Shown piece after piece: positions 45,933 through 59,265 of a stretch of DNA of 64,000 nucleotides; position 1 is the stretch's first letter, and every line of letters starts with the position of its first letter. Origin of the DNA: Amycolatopsis sp. FBCC-B4732 (GTDB lineage: Bacteria > Actinomycetota > Actinomycetes > Mycobacteriales > Pseudonocardiaceae); assembly GCF_023008405.1 (NCBI RefSeq), contig NZ_CP095376.1:5232001-5296000 (forward strand), written 5' to 3'. The notes under the pieces were generated by a model. The model saw only the letters and a list, made by a program, of their open reading frames with translations, did no database searches and had not been told where the DNA came from. The translations under genes were made by a program, and so were the position numbers.

Positions 45933-46777
45933 CTATTGGCCGTTTTCCTGCGGGTCGGCCAGCACTTCGGCGACCCGTTCGACCGCTTGGCGCAAAGCCT
46001 GTTGCTCCGGACCGTGCTTCAGGATGTCGCGGGACGACGCGGGCAGCACACCCGGCAGCGACGGGCCGAAAAGGGCCTTCAAATCGGCCGCAGTGGCTCC
46101 CTGGGCCCCGAAACCGGGTGCCAGCACCGGACCGTTCAGCCGCGAGAGATCGAGTTCCCCCGGCGAAACGGTGGCTCCGACGACCACGCCGACATCGCCG
46201 AGCGGTTCCGCTCCGTCGTTGAGCGCCGCCGCGGAGTCGACGATCGCCTGCGCCACCGTGCGCCCGTCCGGCAGCTTCGCGTTCTGCACCGAAGCCGCTT
46301 CGGGGTTCGAAGTTCGCGCAAGCACGAAGATGCCGCGCCCCGCCGAGACCGCCGTGGCGGCGCACTGCTCCAGCGAGCCGAACCCGAGGTACGGCGAAAC
46401 GGTGATGGCGTCGGCCGCGATCGCGGCGCCGTCGGCGACGTATGCCGCGGTGTACGCCGCCATCGTGGAGCCGATGTCGCCGCGCTTGACGTCCAAGAGC
46501 ACCAGCGCGCCCGCGTCCCGGGCGGTTTCCACCACCCGTTCCAGTACGCTGACACCCGCGGCCCCGAAACTTTCGAAGAACGCCGACTGCGGCTTCACGA
46601 TCGCCGTGCGGGCCGCCAGGACCTCCGTGGCGGACAGCGCGAACCGTTCCAGGCCCGAAGCGTCCACCGGGAGCCCCCAGGCCTCGAGGAGGCCCGGGTG
46701 GGGGTCGATGCCGGCGCACAGCGGGCCGCGGGCCGCGACGGCCTTGGCCAGCCGCGCCCCGAACCGCTCCCCCGCCG

Positions 46778-46781
<4 letters not shown>
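45933..46781 (-). CDS. pyrF: Orotidine 5'-phosphate decarboxylase (type 2)
   Basis: Last step to UMP. 282 residues, the longer actinobacterial type. [17 protein letters not shown] carries the Asp-Lys-x-x-Asp catalytic network, CAGIDPHPG the substrate loop. Start GTG 46781 overlaps the carB stop (GTGA). Last gene of the pyr operon. Confidence 0.96.
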
Positions 46782-50091
<3,310 letters not shown>

Positions 50092-50092
<1 letters not shown>

Positions 50093-50703
50093 CAGTTTCC
50101 TTCTTTCACCAGGCGCCGCAGACCGTCGCGGAAGACCTGGAAGCTTTTGGATCGGTTGTTCTCGATGTCCATGTGGGGCGCGATCTCGCTCGCCGCCCGG
50201 ACCTTCTGGAGGCCCTTCCGGTGGTAGCCGTGCTTCTGCAGCACGCGCTCCAGTCCTTCCCAAGTACCGCCGGGAACGTTCTCCGGATCACGGAACTTGG
50301 TCTGGCTCCCCAAGCTCGGAGGCACCTTGGGGTAGGCCGCGTGCAGCGCGGGCACGTCGCCGAGGAACCAAGCCTCAAGCTCTTCGATCACGATGCGGAA
50401 CAACGTCGCTTCGGCGGGCAGTCCGGCTTCGCGCGCGATCTCGACCAGACGACTCTTGAGTCCGGCGCAGTCATCGTCGTCCCGGTCGAGCAGAACGACG
50501 ATCCGCAAGCCTGTCTCGGCCCAGTAGTACGTGTAGTCCCGGAGCCGGACGGGCAGCTTGCGCAGCAGATCGGTCTTGCCGTTGAAGGGAACGATCCGGA
50601 AGCCCACGCCGGGAACGATCTTCGGGAGGAGCGTCTTCAACGCCTCTTCCGCGGACGGTTCCTCGACGAGCACATCGAGGCGGCAGGGAGCGAGCACGGT
50701 CAC
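50092..50703 (-). CDS. DUF4276 family protein, Toprim-like
   Basis: 203 residues. An acidic [10 protein letters not shown] (Glu14/15) and [11 protein letters not shown] (Asp73, Asp75) give the Glu ... Asp-x-Asp pattern of Toprim folds, and the [10 protein letters not shown] stretch near 108 is the mark of DUF4276. GTG 50703 overlaps the ATPase stop (GTGA) and its own stop shares a base with the carB ATG. Proteins like this are regularly paired with AAA/ABC-type ATPases, as in OLD-like and PARIS-like systems, where the Toprim part is the nuclease. GC is visibly lower than in carA/carB. Family call good; nuclease role is inference. Confidence 0.8.
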
Positions 50704-51857
50704 GGGCGCTCCCCGAGCGGGTCACCGAACCGGAAGTACCCCTCGGTCCACAGGTCGCCGAGCGCCCCTCCGGATTCGACCATGCGGACGACCGGCGCTT
50801 CCTCGGAAGCCCGCTTGGTTTCGGCGTAGCCGTCGCGGCTCCGGGCGAACGTCCAGACCTCGTCCGGTCGCAGAGCGTCGACGAAGCGGGGCGCGTGGGT
50901 CGCGACGATCACCTGGTCGGCTCGTGCGCCGCGGGCGTCCTCGGCGAGCGGGTAGTGGAGCCGCGGGTGGACCTGGTTCTCCGGTTCTTCGAGCAGGAGA
51001 ACCGATGTGTCCGTGCGCAACGCCACCAGGTAGCCAAGCAGGAGCAGCGTGCCGTCGGAGATGTTCTCCGGGGCGACGAGGTCTTCCTTGCCCTGTTCGC
51101 GCAGGCGGACGATCCAGTCTCCGTTGCCCTGCCGCAGGGGCTCGATGTCATCGAAACCCGGGACGTATTTCTGCAGCGAAGCGCGGATGTCTTCCCATTC
51201 TCGCGGGAGCTCCTCACGGATACGCCGGACAACGGCTCCTACGTTCCGGCCATCCGGCTCGAGCCGAGTCGTTTTGTCACCCTTCGCACCTTTGCGCATC
51301 GCGTCAAGGTTCAGGTCCGAAAGGCGGATTTCGGTGATGAACCGGTTGAACTTGCCGACTCCGGGGTTGGAGACCAGCTGGCTCATCACACTCACTCCGA
51401 GACCGTCAGGGCTGGACAGCTCGAAGTTCTCCCACCCACCAGAACGCGCGACTTTCCCTTTGCCTCGCTGGAGGTGCAACACATCGGAGTGAGCCTCGGC
51501 ACCGTCGGGTTGCCAAGTCAGGTTCTCCTCGGCCACCACCGGCCGGTCGTCATCGTGCTCGATGACGAGCCGGTACGCACCCACCGCACCTTCGATGCGG
51601 CAGGTCACCTCGATCTCGACCGGCCCGGCCGCGCCGTGGGTGACGATGTCGGCGGCACCTCCGCGCTCGTTCCACGCCGGACGCAGCCCGATCCGGAACG
51701 ACTCGGAGAGGAAGTCCAGCGCGTGGAACACGGTGGACTTGCCACTCCCGTTCGGCCCGAGCAGCGCCGTCACCGGCGTCAGACCGTTCAGCTCGACGTC
51801 CCGGAGCACCCGGTAGTTCCGGATCCGGAGCCGCTCGATGCCGGTCGTGAGGGTCAC
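50700..51857 (-). CDS. AAA (ABC/SMC-like) ATPase partner of the DUF4276 protein
   Basis: 385 residues from GTG 51857. Walker A GPNGSGKST (34-42) directly after a RIRNYRVLRDVEL start typical of the RecF/OLD/AAA_21 group; NISDGTLLLLGYL is the ABC signature (about 283), VLLLEEPENQVHP the Walker B with Asp replaced by Glu as usual in this group, and IVATHAPRF the switch His. Between the Walker motifs is a helical insert (about 80-250). No nuclease domain is in the protein itself; the next gene supplies a Toprim-like one. It is coupled to carA by GTGA, so it is expressed with pyrimidine synthesis. Sample lines here read 55-57% GC against about 75% in carB. Confidence 0.85.
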   Translation of the reverse strand: MTLTTGIERLRIRNYRVLRDVELNGLTPVTALLGPNGSGKSTVFHALDFLSESFRIGLRPAWNERGGAADIVTHGAAGPVEIEVTCRIEGAVGAYRLVIEHDDDRPVVAEENLTWQPDGAEAHSDVLHLQRGKGKVARSGGWENFELSSPDGLGVSVMSQLVSNPGVGKFNRFITEIRLSDLNLDAMRKGAKGDKTTRLEPDGRNVGAVVRRIREELPREWEDIRASLQKYVPGFDDIEPLRQGNGDWIVRLREQGKEDLVAPENISDGTLLLLGYLVALRTDTSVLLLEEPENQVHPRLHYPLAEDARGARADQVIVATHAPRFVDALRPDEVWTFARSRDGYAETKRASEEAPVVRMVESGGALGDLWTEGYFRFGDPLGERP

Positions 51858-52975
51858 GACCGCTTCTCCATGAGCGAAACGAAATCGTCGAACAGGGGGG
51901 CCGCGTCGTGCGGGCCGGCCGCGGCTTCGGGGTGGTACTGGACCGAGAACGCCGGGACGTCGAACGCCCGCAGGCCCTCGACCGCGCCGTCGTTCGCGCA
52001 GTAGTGGCTGACCTGGGCCGCGCCGAAGGGTGACTCGAAGCGCTGCCCCGGCTCGCCTTCGAGGGCGAAGCCGTGGTTCTGCGCCGTGATCGCCACGGAC
52101 TTCGTGGCGACGTCGATCACCGGGATGTTGATGCCGCGGTGGCCGTAGCGCATCTTGTACGTCCCGAGGCCGAGGGCGCGGCCGAGGACCTGGTTGCCGA
52201 AGCAGATGCCGAACAGCGGGATCTCGCGGCCCAGGACCTGCTTGGTCAGCTCGGTGGCGTGCGTCGTCGTGGCCGGGTCGCCCGGGCCGTTGGACAGGAA
52301 CACGCCGTCCGGCTCGATCGCCAGCAGCTCGTCCAAAGTCGACGTCGAAGGCAGCACGTGCACCTCGATGCCGCGCTTGACCATCTGCCGCGGGGTGTTG
52401 GACTTGATGCCCAGGTCCAGCGCGACCACGCGGAAGCGAACATCTCCGGACGGCGAGACCACGTACGGCTTCGGCGTGGTGACCTGGCCGGCCAGGTCGG
52501 CGCCCGCCATCTTCGGGCCGGCGAGCACCGAAGCGACCATCTCGTCGACCGTGCCCAGCGCGTCGCCGGAGAAGACCCCGGCGCGCATCGCGCCGGCCTC
52601 GCGCAGGTGGCGCGTCAGCGACCGCGTGTCCACCTCGGCTATGCCGACCACGCCCTGACGGACCAGTTCCTCGTCCAGCGTGCGCTTCGAGCGCCAGTTG
52701 GACGGCGTGCGGGCCGGGTCGCGCACGACGTAGCCGTTGACCCAGATCTTCGAGGACTCGTCGTCCTCGTCGTTCCAGCCGGTGTTGCCGATCTGCGGCG
52801 CGGTCTGCACCACGATCTGCCCGTGGTAGGACGGGTCGGTCAGCGTCTCCTGGTAGCCGGTCATGCCGGTGCAGAACACCGCCTCGCCGAGGGTCCGCCC
52901 CCGCGCGCCGTAGGCAGCGCCGCGGAACACCCGGCCGTCTTCGAGCACCAGTGCGGCCTGAGCGCGCGCGTTCAC
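51854..52975 (-). CDS. carA: Carbamoyl-phosphate synthase small (glutaminase) subunit
   Basis: Releases ammonia from glutamine for CarB. 373 residues: N-terminal CPSase domain (1-180) and class I glutamine amidotransferase domain with GICFGNQ holding the nucleophilic Cys, and SVQYHPEAAAGPHD with the His-x-Glu pair. GICLGHQ is the common form; Leu/His are Phe/Asn here, a known variation. GTG 52975 overlaps the membrane-protein stop and its own stop overlaps the ATPase start. Confidence 0.97.
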   Translation of the reverse strand: MNARAQAALVLEDGRVFRGAAYGARGRTLGEAVFCTGMTGYQETLTDPSYHGQIVVQTAPQIGNTGWNDEDDESSKIWVNGYVVRDPARTPSNWRSKRTLDEELVRQGVVGIAEVDTRSLTRHLREAGAMRAGVFSGDALGTVDEMVASVLAGPKMAGADLAGQVTTPKPYVVSPSGDVRFRVVALDLGIKSNTPRQMVKRGIEVHVLPSTSTLDELLAIEPDGVFLSNGPGDPATTTHATELTKQVLGREIPLFGICFGNQVLGRALGLGTYKMRYGHRGINIPVIDVATKSVAITAQNHGFALEGEPGQRFESPFGAAQVSHYCANDGAVEGLRAFDVPAFSVQYHPEAAAGPHDAAPLFDDFVSLMEKRS

Positions 52976-53466
52976 TGGGCACCTCCCTTGATCTTGAGCT
53001 GTTCGATCCACTGTGGATAGTCGTCGAGGTCGTCGCCGCGGAAGCCGGTGTCGACCTCGGTTTCGCCGGCCCGCCAGGTGAGGACGAGCAGCGCGTCCGT
53101 GCCCATCACCTTCCCGGCGATCTTCGCGTCGCGCCGGACCCCGGTGACCGCGTCGCGCGGGATCCAGAAGTCGGGCGCGCCGCCGCGTTCGACCGCGACG
53201 CCGCCGTCGTGCAGCCGCAGGACCGCGCCGGTGCGCAGGCCCGCGCCGCGGGTGACGACCCGGTTCTGCCACTCCCCCGCGAACGTCGTGGCGACGTAGA
53301 CGCCGGTGGACTCCAGCAGGACGTCACCCGGCTCCTCGGGAATGGCGGGGAACGGCGGCACCTGCACGCTCTGCGCGCGCGCCTTGCGCCGCCAGCCCAC
53401 GTACATGCCCCACAGGCAGAGCAGGAAGAAGGCGGCGATCGCCAGCACCAGCCAAAGGCGTTCCAT
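52972..53466 (-). CDS. Single-TM membrane protein with PH-like cytoplasmic domain
   Basis: 164 residues: one N-terminal TM helix (about 4-23), a basic segment and a beta-rich domain with repeated short strands (GAVLRLHDGGVAVERG, DFWIPRDAVTGVRRDAK). The same position between pyrC and carA is occupied in mycobacteria by the Rv1382-type gene, to which it corresponds. Its stop-start overlaps with both neighbours show long-standing membership of the operon. Function unknown. Confidence 0.75.
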   Translation of the reverse strand: MERLWLVLAIAAFFLLCLWGMYVGWRRKARAQSVQVPPFPAIPEEPGDVLLESTGVYVATTFAGEWQNRVVTRGAGLRTGAVLRLHDGGVAVERGGAPDFWIPRDAVTGVRRDAKIAGKVMGTDALLVLTWRAGETEVDTGFRGDDLDDYPQWIEQLKIKGGAQ

Positions 53467-54752
53467 CAGCAGACCTTCCCGTCCCGCGCCGTCAGCCGCC
53501 CGCGCAGCAGCGTCGCGGTCACCACACCGGGGAGCCGCATTCCCTCGTACGGGGTGTTGGCGGCGATGCTGGCCAGCTCCGCGCCCCGGACCGTCCACTC
53601 CGCGTCCGGGTCGACCAGCGTCAGGTTCGCCGGCTCGCCGACCTCGATCGGGCGGCCCTGGCCGGCCAGGTTCCCGATCTCGGCGGGCCGCTCGCTCATC
53701 ACGCGGGCGACGCCGCGCCAGTCGAGCAGGCCGGTGCGGACCATGGTCTCGGCCACGATGGACAGTGCGGTCTGCAGCCCGAGCATGCCCGGCCGGGCCG
53801 CGCTCCACTCGGTGTCCTTGTCCTGCACGGCGTGCGGCGCGTGGTCGGTGGCGACGCAGTCGATGGTCCCGTCGGCCAGCGCGGCCCGCAGCCGCGCGGT
53901 GTCTGATTGGGTGCGCAGCGGCGGGTTCACCTTGTTGACCGGGTCGTAGGTGGCCAGGCGCTCGTCGGTCAGCAGCAGGTGGTGCGGCGTGACCTCGGCG
54001 GACACCTTCGTGCCGCGGTCCTTCGCCCAGCGCAGCACGTCCGCGGTGCCCGAAGTGGACACGTGGCAGACGTGCAGCCGCGCGTTCGCGTGCCGCGCCA
54101 GGAGGCAGTCCCGGGCCACGATGGACTCTTCCGCCGCGGCGGGCCAGCCGGTGTAGCCGAGCCGGGCCGCACGCTCGCCTTCGTGCGCCTGGGCGCCGAC
54201 GGTCAGCCGCGGCTCTTCGGCGTGCTGCGCGATGACGACGTCCAGCGCGGTCGAGTACTCCAGCGCCCGGCGCATGAGCAGCGGGTCGGCGACGCAGAGG
54301 CCGTCGTCGGAGAACACCTTCACCCGCGCCTGCGAGTTCGCCATCGTGCCCAGCTCGGCGAGCTTCTCGCCCTTGAGCCCGACGGTGACCGCGCCGACCG
54401 GGTGGACGTCGACCAGGCCGACCTCCTGCCCGCGCCGCCACACGTGGTCGACGATCACGGCGTTGTCGGCGACCGGGTCGGTGTTGGCCATGGCGAACAC
54501 GGCGGTGTAGCCGCCGAGCGCCGCCGCGGCCGAGCCGGTCTCGATCGTCTCGGTGTCTTCGCGGCCCGGTTCGCGCAGGTGGGTGTGCAGGTCGACGAAG
54601 CCGGGGAGCAGCACCTGGCCGTCCGCTTCGATGATTTCGGCGTCTTCGGGGACGTCGACGGCGCCGATCGCGGTGATCACGCCGTCCTCGATCAGGACGT
54701 CGACCGGGTCACCCTCCCCGTAGGGGCGGGCGCCCTTGATCAGGGTGCTCAC
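53466..54752 (-). CDS. pyrC: Dihydroorotase
   Basis: Cyclises carbamoyl aspartate to dihydroorotate. 428 residues, class I amidohydrolase. [11 protein letters not shown] holds the two metal His, CHVSTSG another, and CVATDHAPH the catalytic Asp. GTG 54752 overlaps the pyrB stop (GTGA). Its own stop shares a base with the ATG of the downstream membrane-protein gene (TGATG). Confidence 0.96.
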   Translation of the reverse strand: MSTLIKGARPYGEGDPVDVLIEDGVITAIGAVDVPEDAEIIEADGQVLLPGFVDLHTHLREPGREDTETIETGSAAAALGGYTAVFAMANTDPVADNAVIVDHVWRRGQEVGLVDVHPVGAVTVGLKGEKLAELGTMANSQARVKVFSDDGLCVADPLLMRRALEYSTALDVVIAQHAEEPRLTVGAQAHEGERAARLGYTGWPAAAEESIVARDCLLARHANARLHVCHVSTSGTADVLRWAKDRGTKVSAEVTPHHLLLTDERLATYDPVNKVNPPLRTQSDTARLRAALADGTIDCVATDHAPHAVQDKDTEWSAARPGMLGLQTALSIVAETMVRTGLLDWRGVARVMSERPAEIGNLAGQGRPIEVGEPANLTLVDPDAEWTVRGAELASIAANTPYEGMRLPGVVTATLLRGRLTARDGKVC

Positions 54753-55681
54753 GCGGCGGCTCCTTCACTGGCCAGCAGGTGGTAGAGGACCGCCATGCGC
54801 ACGTGGACGCCGTTGCGGACCTGTTCGGTGATGGCCGAGGCCGGGGAGTCGGCGACCGCGCTCGCGATCTCCATCCCGCGCAGCATCGGGCCGGGGTGCA
54901 GCACGACCGCGTGCTCCGGCAGCAGCTTCTGCCGCTTTTCCGAGAGGCCGTAGGCGATCGAATACTCGCGGGCGCTCGGGAAGAACCCGCCGTGCATGCG
55001 TTCCGCTTGGACCCGCAGCATCATCACCGCGTCGACCGCGGGCAGCTCGGCGTCCAGGTCGTGCGAAACGGTCACCGGAAGGCTTTCCACGCCGTAAGGC
55101 AACAATGTCGGCGGCGCGACGAGCACCACCTCCGCGCCGAGCGCGGAGAGCAGGTGGATGTTCGAGCGGGCGACGCGGCTGTGCAGGACGTCCCCGACGA
55201 TCGCGATCCGGCGGTCCTTCAGCGAACCCAAGCGCTCCCGCAGGGTCGCCGCGTCGAGCAGCGCCTGCGTCGGGTGCTCGTGAGTGCCGTCACCGGCGTT
55301 CACCACCGACGTGCCGGGCTCGGCCAGCCACTCCGAGAGCCGCTGGGCGGCGCCGCTGGCGGGGTGCCGGACGATCACGCAGTCGGCGCCCGCGGCGGCC
55401 AGCGTCAACGCCGTGTCCCGCAGGGATTCGCCCTTGTTGACCGACGAGCTGGACGCGGAGACGTTGATCACGTCGGCGCTCATCCACTTCCCGGCGATCT
55501 CGAACGAGACCCGCGTGCGCGTCGAGTTTTCGTAGAACAGGGTGATCACCGTGCGGCCGCGCAGCGTCGGCAGCTTCTTGACCTCGCGGCCGAGCAGCGT
55601 GTGCTTCAGCTCGTCGGCGGTGTCGAGCACGGCGGTGGCCAGCGCCGGGTCCAGCCCGTCGGTGGCGAGCAGGTGCTTCAA
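54749..55681 (-). CDS. pyrB: Aspartate carbamoyltransferase
   Basis: Makes carbamoyl aspartate. 310 residues. [11 protein letters not shown] binds carbamoyl phosphate, [10 protein letters not shown] and [14 protein letters not shown] are the other signatures. The start is TTG 55681, overlapping the pyrR stop (TTGA), an unusual start that should lower its translation relative to pyrR. No regulatory pyrI is present, as in other actinobacteria. Confidence 0.96.
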   Translation of the reverse strand: MKHLLATDGLDPALATAVLDTADELKHTLLGREVKKLPTLRGRTVITLFYENSTRTRVSFEIAGKWMSADVINVSASSSSVNKGESLRDTALTLAAAGADCVIVRHPASGAAQRLSEWLAEPGTSVVNAGDGTHEHPTQALLDAATLRERLGSLKDRRIAIVGDVLHSRVARSNIHLLSALGAEVVLVAPPTLLPYGVESLPVTVSHDLDAELPAVDAVMMLRVQAERMHGGFFPSAREYSIAYGLSEKRQKLLPEHAVVLHPGPMLRGMEIASAVADSPASAITEQVRNGVHVRMAVLYHLLASEGAAA

Positions 55682-56280
55682 GACTCTTCTCCCGGTGCTT
55701 CCGCCGCGGCGCGGAGCAGCACCGCGTCGCGGCCGTCGATCTCGGCCAGCAGGACGGACACGCCCTCGGTGCGCGCGGTCGGCACGTTCTTGCCCACGTA
55801 GTCGGCGCGGATCGGCAGCTCGCGGTGACCACGGTCGACCAGCACGGCCAGCTGCACCGCGCGGGGGCGGCCGTGATCACGGAGGGCATCGAGCGCGGCA
55901 CGGATGGTGCGGCCGGAGAAGAGGACGTCGTCGACCAGGATCACCACCCGGTCGTCGATGCCGTCGGCGGGCAGCTGCGTCTGTTCGAGCGCGCGCGGCG
56001 GGCGGCGGCGGAGGTCGTCCCGGTAGAGGGTGACGTCGAGGGCGCCGGTCGGCGGACGGACCCCGGAGAACTCGCCGATCTTGTCGGCCAGCCGGACGGC
56101 GAGCGGGCTGCCGCGGGACGGGATCCCGAGCAACACGGGCGGGGTAGTGCTCTCCGCACCGTTCGCGGTCTTTTCGATGACCTGATGGGCCATTCGGGCG
56201 ATCGTGCGCGCGACATCGCCGGCCGTCAGGAGCTCGCGCTCCCCGGCCGAACCAGCCGCGCCACGCGGACGTGACGACAC
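55678..56280 (-). CDS. pyrR: PyrR, uracil-sensing RNA-binding regulator
   Basis: Binds its own mRNA leader in response to UMP and shuts off the pyr operon; many also have uracil phosphoribosyltransferase activity. 200 residues from GTG 56280 behind AAGGAG. The PRPP loop is [21 protein letters not shown] (about 111-131). First gene of the nine-gene pyr operon. The RNA element for it lies directly upstream. Confidence 0.95.
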   Translation of the reverse strand: MSSRPRGAAGSAGERELLTAGDVARTIARMAHQVIEKTANGAESTTPPVLLGIPSRGSPLAVRLADKIGEFSGVRPPTGALDVTLYRDDLRRRPPRALEQTQLPADGIDDRVVILVDDVLFSGRTIRAALDALRDHGRPRAVQLAVLVDRGHRELPIRADYVGKNVPTARTEGVSVLLAEIDGRDAVLLRAAAEAPGEES

Positions 56281-56288
56281 TTCGGACT

Positions 56289-56323
56289 CCTTCCCCGCCT
56301 CACCGGACGGGTCCTTAAAGGAC
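56289..56323 (-). promoter_or_regulatory. PyrR-binding RNA element in the pyr leader
   Basis: In the transcript, the hairpin CCCG-TCCGGTGAGG-CGGG (56311-56294) with the conserved GTGAGG-type loop is followed at once by the pyrR ribosome site AAGGAG, and preceded by the palindrome GTCCTTTAAGGAC (56323-56311). This matches the actinobacterial PyrR element, where bound PyrR blocks ribosome entry, so control should be translational. A TACTGT -10 box at 56363-56358 would start the transcript some 70 nt upstream of the GTG. Confidence 0.75.
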
Positions 56324-56420
56324 GTCTGTTCCCCTGCTGGTCGGGGCTTTCGCACCGACAGTAGCAGGCACTTTGCTCAGTCTTCCGGGTGGTGTGGCGT
56401 GATTCGCGGCAAGCTTCTGC

Positions 56421-56462
56421 TTGACCTGGTGACAACAATGCGTAACCATTACTCTGAGTATT
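56421..56462 (+). promoter_or_regulatory. bldD promoter with BldD box
   Basis: TTGACC (56421-56426), 16 bp and TAACCA (56443-56448) can be -35 and -10. The 15-mer ATTACTCTGAGTATT (56448-56462) fits the BldD consensus NTNACNCWGNGTNAN at all fixed positions but one and overlaps the expected transcription start, pointing to autorepression by BldD with c-di-GMP. It is followed by an inverted repeat CTGAGT ... ACTCAG (56454-56470). Confidence 0.7.
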
Positions 56463-56529
56463 CGACTCAGCGAGTCCCCTGGACCGGTCACCTCGACCGG
56501 TCGGGGGGTGAAGAACGGAGAACGACCAG

Positions 56530-57018
56530 ATGGGCGATTACGCCAAGGCGCTCGGGGCCAAGCTCCGCGGGATCCGCCAGCAGCAGGGCCTGTCCCTGCA
56601 CGGGGTCGAGCAGAAGTCCGGTGGGCGCTGGAAGGCCGTCGTCGTCGGCTCGTACGAGCGTGGCGACCGTGCCGTCACCGTGCAGAAGCTGGCCGAGCTG
56701 GCCGACTTCTACGGTGTGCCGGTGGTCGAGCTGCTGCCCGAGGGCCGGGTCCCCTCCGGTGCCGAGCCCGCCACCAAGATCGTGATCAACCTCGAACGCC
56801 TGCAGCAGCTGCCGGCCGAAAAGGTGGGCCCGCTGGCCCGCTACGCGGCGACGATCCAGAGCCAGCGCGGCGACTACAACGGCAAGGTGCTTTCGATCCG
56901 CACCGAGGACCTGCGGTCCCTGGCGATCATCTACGACATGACCCCGGGCGAGCTCACCGAGCAGCTCATCGACTGGGGTGTCCTCCCCCCGGAGGCGCGC
57001 CCGTCCAAGGAAGACTGA
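56530..57018 (+). CDS. bldD: BldD, c-di-GMP-dependent developmental regulator
   Basis: 162 residues. N-terminal helix-turn-helix (about 6-70, KLRGIRQQQGLSLHGVEQKS and YERGDRAVTVQKLAEL). The C-terminal domain has the c-di-GMP signature RxD-x8-RxxD: Arg113-Asp115 and Arg124-Asp127. With four c-di-GMP bound it dimerises and represses sporulation and many secondary-metabolism genes in streptomycetes. Divergent from pyrR, convergent with nusB. Confidence 0.97.
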   Translation: MGDYAKALGAKLRGIRQQQGLSLHGVEQKSGGRWKAVVVGSYERGDRAVTVQKLAELADFYGVPVVELLPEGRVPSGAEPATKIVINLERLQQLPAEKVGPLARYAATIQSQRGDYNGKVLSIRTEDLRSLAIIYDMTPGELTEQLIDWGVLPPEARPSKED

Positions 57019-57041
57019 TCGCAGGTGTTGCTGTGCCGACG

Positions 57042-57081
57042 CAGTGAGCGTTCCCCGGTGGGGCACCGGAGACGCTCACTG
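57042..57081. terminator. Bidirectional terminator between bldD and nusB
   Basis: Two-step stem: CAGTGAGCGT (57042-57051) with ACGCTCACTG (57072-57081), and inside it CCGGTG-GGG-CACCGG (57055-57069). Located between the convergent stops of bldD (57018) and nusB (57111). Confidence 0.85.
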
Positions 57082-57110
57082 ACTCGTCGGGGGGCTCGCA
57101 GCAGCAGGAT

Positions 57111-57566
57111 CTAGAGAACGGCGCGCAGGCGGTCGGCGATGGTGCCGATCCGGCCCAGCACGCCGTTGACGAACCGCGGCGAGTCGTCCGTGGAGAGTTC
57201 CTTCGCCAGGCCGACGGCCTCGTCGATCGCGACCGGGTCCGGCACGTCCTCGGCCCAGAGCAGCTCGTAGACACCGACCCGCAGCACCGCGAGGTCGACC
57301 TTCGGCATCCGCTCCAGGGTCCAGCCCTGCGCGTGCTCGGCCAGCAGCTCGTCGATCGCCGCCCGGCGGGCGGTGACCCCCTCGACCAGGTCGATCGTGT
57401 AGTCCCCGATCGGGTCGACCTCGGTCGCTCCGACGCGGTCGGCCAGCAGCGTCACCGCGTCGGCGTCCCGCTGTGAGGCCTCGTACAGCATTTCCACCGC
57501 GCGACGGCGCGCCTGCCTGCGGCTGATCGCGCCGCCGCGGTTCGGGTGGGGTTTCGAAGTCGGCAT
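57111..57566 (-). CDS. nusB: Transcription antitermination factor NusB
   Basis: 151 residues, all-helical; RRRAVEMLYEASQRD at the start and the C-terminal VAIDEAVGLAKELSTDDSPRFVNGVLG stretch are the NusB signature. It binds boxA RNA with NusE for rRNA antitermination. Its ATG shares a base with the efp stop (TGATG). The efp-nusB pair is conserved. Confidence 0.95.
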   Translation of the reverse strand: MPTSKPHPNRGGAISRRQARRRAVEMLYEASQRDADAVTLLADRVGATEVDPIGDYTIDLVEGVTARRAAIDELLAEHAQGWTLERMPKVDLAVLRVGVYELLWAEDVPDPVAIDEAVGLAKELSTDDSPRFVNGVLGRIGTIADRLRAVL

Positions 57567-58129
57567 CAGCTGGAGACGCGGCCCAGGTAACGGCCGTCAC
57601 GCGTGTCGACCTTGATCTTCTCGCCGGTCGACAGGAACAGCGGGACCTGGATCTCCGCGCCGGTCTCCAGCGTCGCCGGCTTGGTGCCGCCGGTCGAGCG
57701 GTCGCCCTGCAGGCCCGGGTCGGTGTGCTGGATGACGATCTCGACCGAGGTCGGGAGCTCGACGTAGAGCGCCTCGTTCTCGTGCACCGCGACCTGGACC
57801 TCGGTGTTCTCGAGCATGTAGTTGGCGTTGTCGCCGACGACCGCCGCGAGCACGGTGATCTGGTCGTAGGTGTCGCCGTCCATGAACACGAAGTCCTGGC
57901 CGTCCTTGTACAGGTAGGTCATGTTCCGGCGGTCCACCGTGGCCGTCTCGACCTTCGTGCCCGCGTTGAACGTCTTGTCGACCACCTTGCCGGTGAGCAC
58001 GTGCTTGAGCGTCGTGCGCACGAAGGCGCCGCCCTTGCCCGGCTTGACGTGCTGGAACGCGGTGACGGTCCACAGCTGGCCCTCGAGGTTGAGGACGAGC
58101 CCGTTCTTCAGGTCGTTGGTCGTGGCCAC
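57566..58129 (-). CDS. efp: Elongation factor P
   Basis: 187 residues, three KOW/OB domains; rescues ribosomes stalled at polyproline stretches. The tip loop is [13 protein letters not shown] with Lys32 in the modified position. GTG 58129 start. No modification enzyme gene is nearby, fitting the actinobacterial form whose Lys is thought to work unmodified. Confidence 0.96.
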   Translation of the reverse strand: MATTNDLKNGLVLNLEGQLWTVTAFQHVKPGKGGAFVRTTLKHVLTGKVVDKTFNAGTKVETATVDRRNMTYLYKDGQDFVFMDGDTYDQITVLAAVVGDNANYMLENTEVQVAVHENEALYVELPTSVEIVIQHTDPGLQGDRSTGGTKPATLETGAEIQVPLFLSTGEKIKVDTRDGRYLGRVSS

Positions 58130-58169
58130 GAGCTTGCAGTCTCCTGTGTCTTCGGGTTCGGGGCCGCTG

Positions 58170-59258
58170 TCAGACGACCACGAGGTTCTTGGTGCTCAGG
58201 GTGAGGAGTTCGGGCTCCCCAGCCCGCACGACGAGCGTGTCCTCGATGCGCACGCCACCGCGCCCCGCGAGGTAGACGCCGGGCTCGACGGTGACCGCCA
58301 TACCGGCGGACAGTGTACCGACGCCCGTCGCGGCGAAGCTCGGTGCCTCGTGGATCTGCAGGCCGACGCCGTGCCCGAGGCCGTGCGCGAAGTGCTCGCC
58401 GTGCCCCGCGTCCGCGATCACCCGGCGCGCGGCGGCGTCCACTTCGGACACTTCGGCGCCCGGCACGACGGCGTCGACACCGGCCGCCTGCGCCGCGTGG
58501 ACGAGGTCGTAGACCTCCCGCTGCCAGTCCGCGGGCTCGCCGAGGACGAACGTGCGGGTCATGTCGGAGTGGTAGCCGTCGACGGTGGCGCCGAAGTCCA
58601 GCTTGACGAAGTCACCACGCTCGAGCTCGGCGTGCGTCGGCTGGTGGTGCGGGATGGCCGAGTGCGCGCCGGCGGCGACGATGGAGGCGAAGCTGAGCGC
58701 CTCCGAGCCGTGCTCCAGCATCCGGTTCTCCAGGTCACGGGCGATTTCCAGCTCGGTCCGCCCGGGCCGGAGGCCACCCGCCGCGACCAGGTCGGCCAGC
58801 GCCCGGTCGGCGGCGGCGCACGCCTGGCGCAGCGCCTCGATCTCGGCTTCGTCCTTGACCACGCGCAGCTGCTCGACCAGGCCGGGCGTCCGCTGGAGCT
58901 CGACGCGCTGCCGGAGCGCCTCGTACTGCTCGACGCTGACGTGCTGGCTCTCGAACCCGACCAGCGAGTAGGTCTTGGGGTCCTTCGCCGCCTTCGCGAC
59001 GAGGGCGGCGGCACTGGCCCGGTCGACGACGGTTTCGAGGTCGGGCACCTCCCCGGCGGCCTGCGTGGTGTAGCGCCCGTCGGTGCAGAAGAGGGTCCGC
59101 GCGTCCCCGCCCGCGTGCACCAGCACGGCGGCGTTCGACCCGGTGAACCCGGTCAGGTAGCGGATGTTCAGCAGATCGGTGACCAGCAGGGCGTCCACAC
59201 CGGCTCCGGTCAGGAGCCCGCGCAGCGCCGCGCGACGTCGTTCATGGGTATCCGGCAC
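58170..59258 (-). CDS. pepQ: Xaa-Pro aminopeptidase (M24)
   Basis: 362 residues: creatinase-type N-terminal domain and pita-bread catalytic domain. The metal ligands are visible: Asp in LDFGATVDG and YHSDMT, His in GLGHGVGL, Glu in TVEPGVYL and RIEDTL. GTG 59258 is preferred: TAGGGT (59271-59266) ends 7 nt upstream, so the mRNA is probably leaderless; GTG 59267 is possible. The nusB-efp-pepQ order is as in mycobacteria. Confidence 0.93.
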   Translation of the reverse strand: MPDTHERRRAALRGLLTGAGVDALLVTDLLNIRYLTGFTGSNAAVLVHAGGDARTLFCTDGRYTTQAAGEVPDLETVVDRASAAALVAKAAKDPKTYSLVGFESQHVSVEQYEALRQRVELQRTPGLVEQLRVVKDEAEIEALRQACAAADRALADLVAAGGLRPGRTELEIARDLENRMLEHGSEALSFASIVAAGAHSAIPHHQPTHAELERGDFVKLDFGATVDGYHSDMTRTFVLGEPADWQREVYDLVHAAQAAGVDAVVPGAEVSEVDAAARRVIADAGHGEHFAHGLGHGVGLQIHEAPSFAATGVGTLSAGMAVTVEPGVYLAGRGGVRIEDTLVVRAGEPELLTLSTKNLVVV

Positions 59259-59265
59259 GCGTCCC

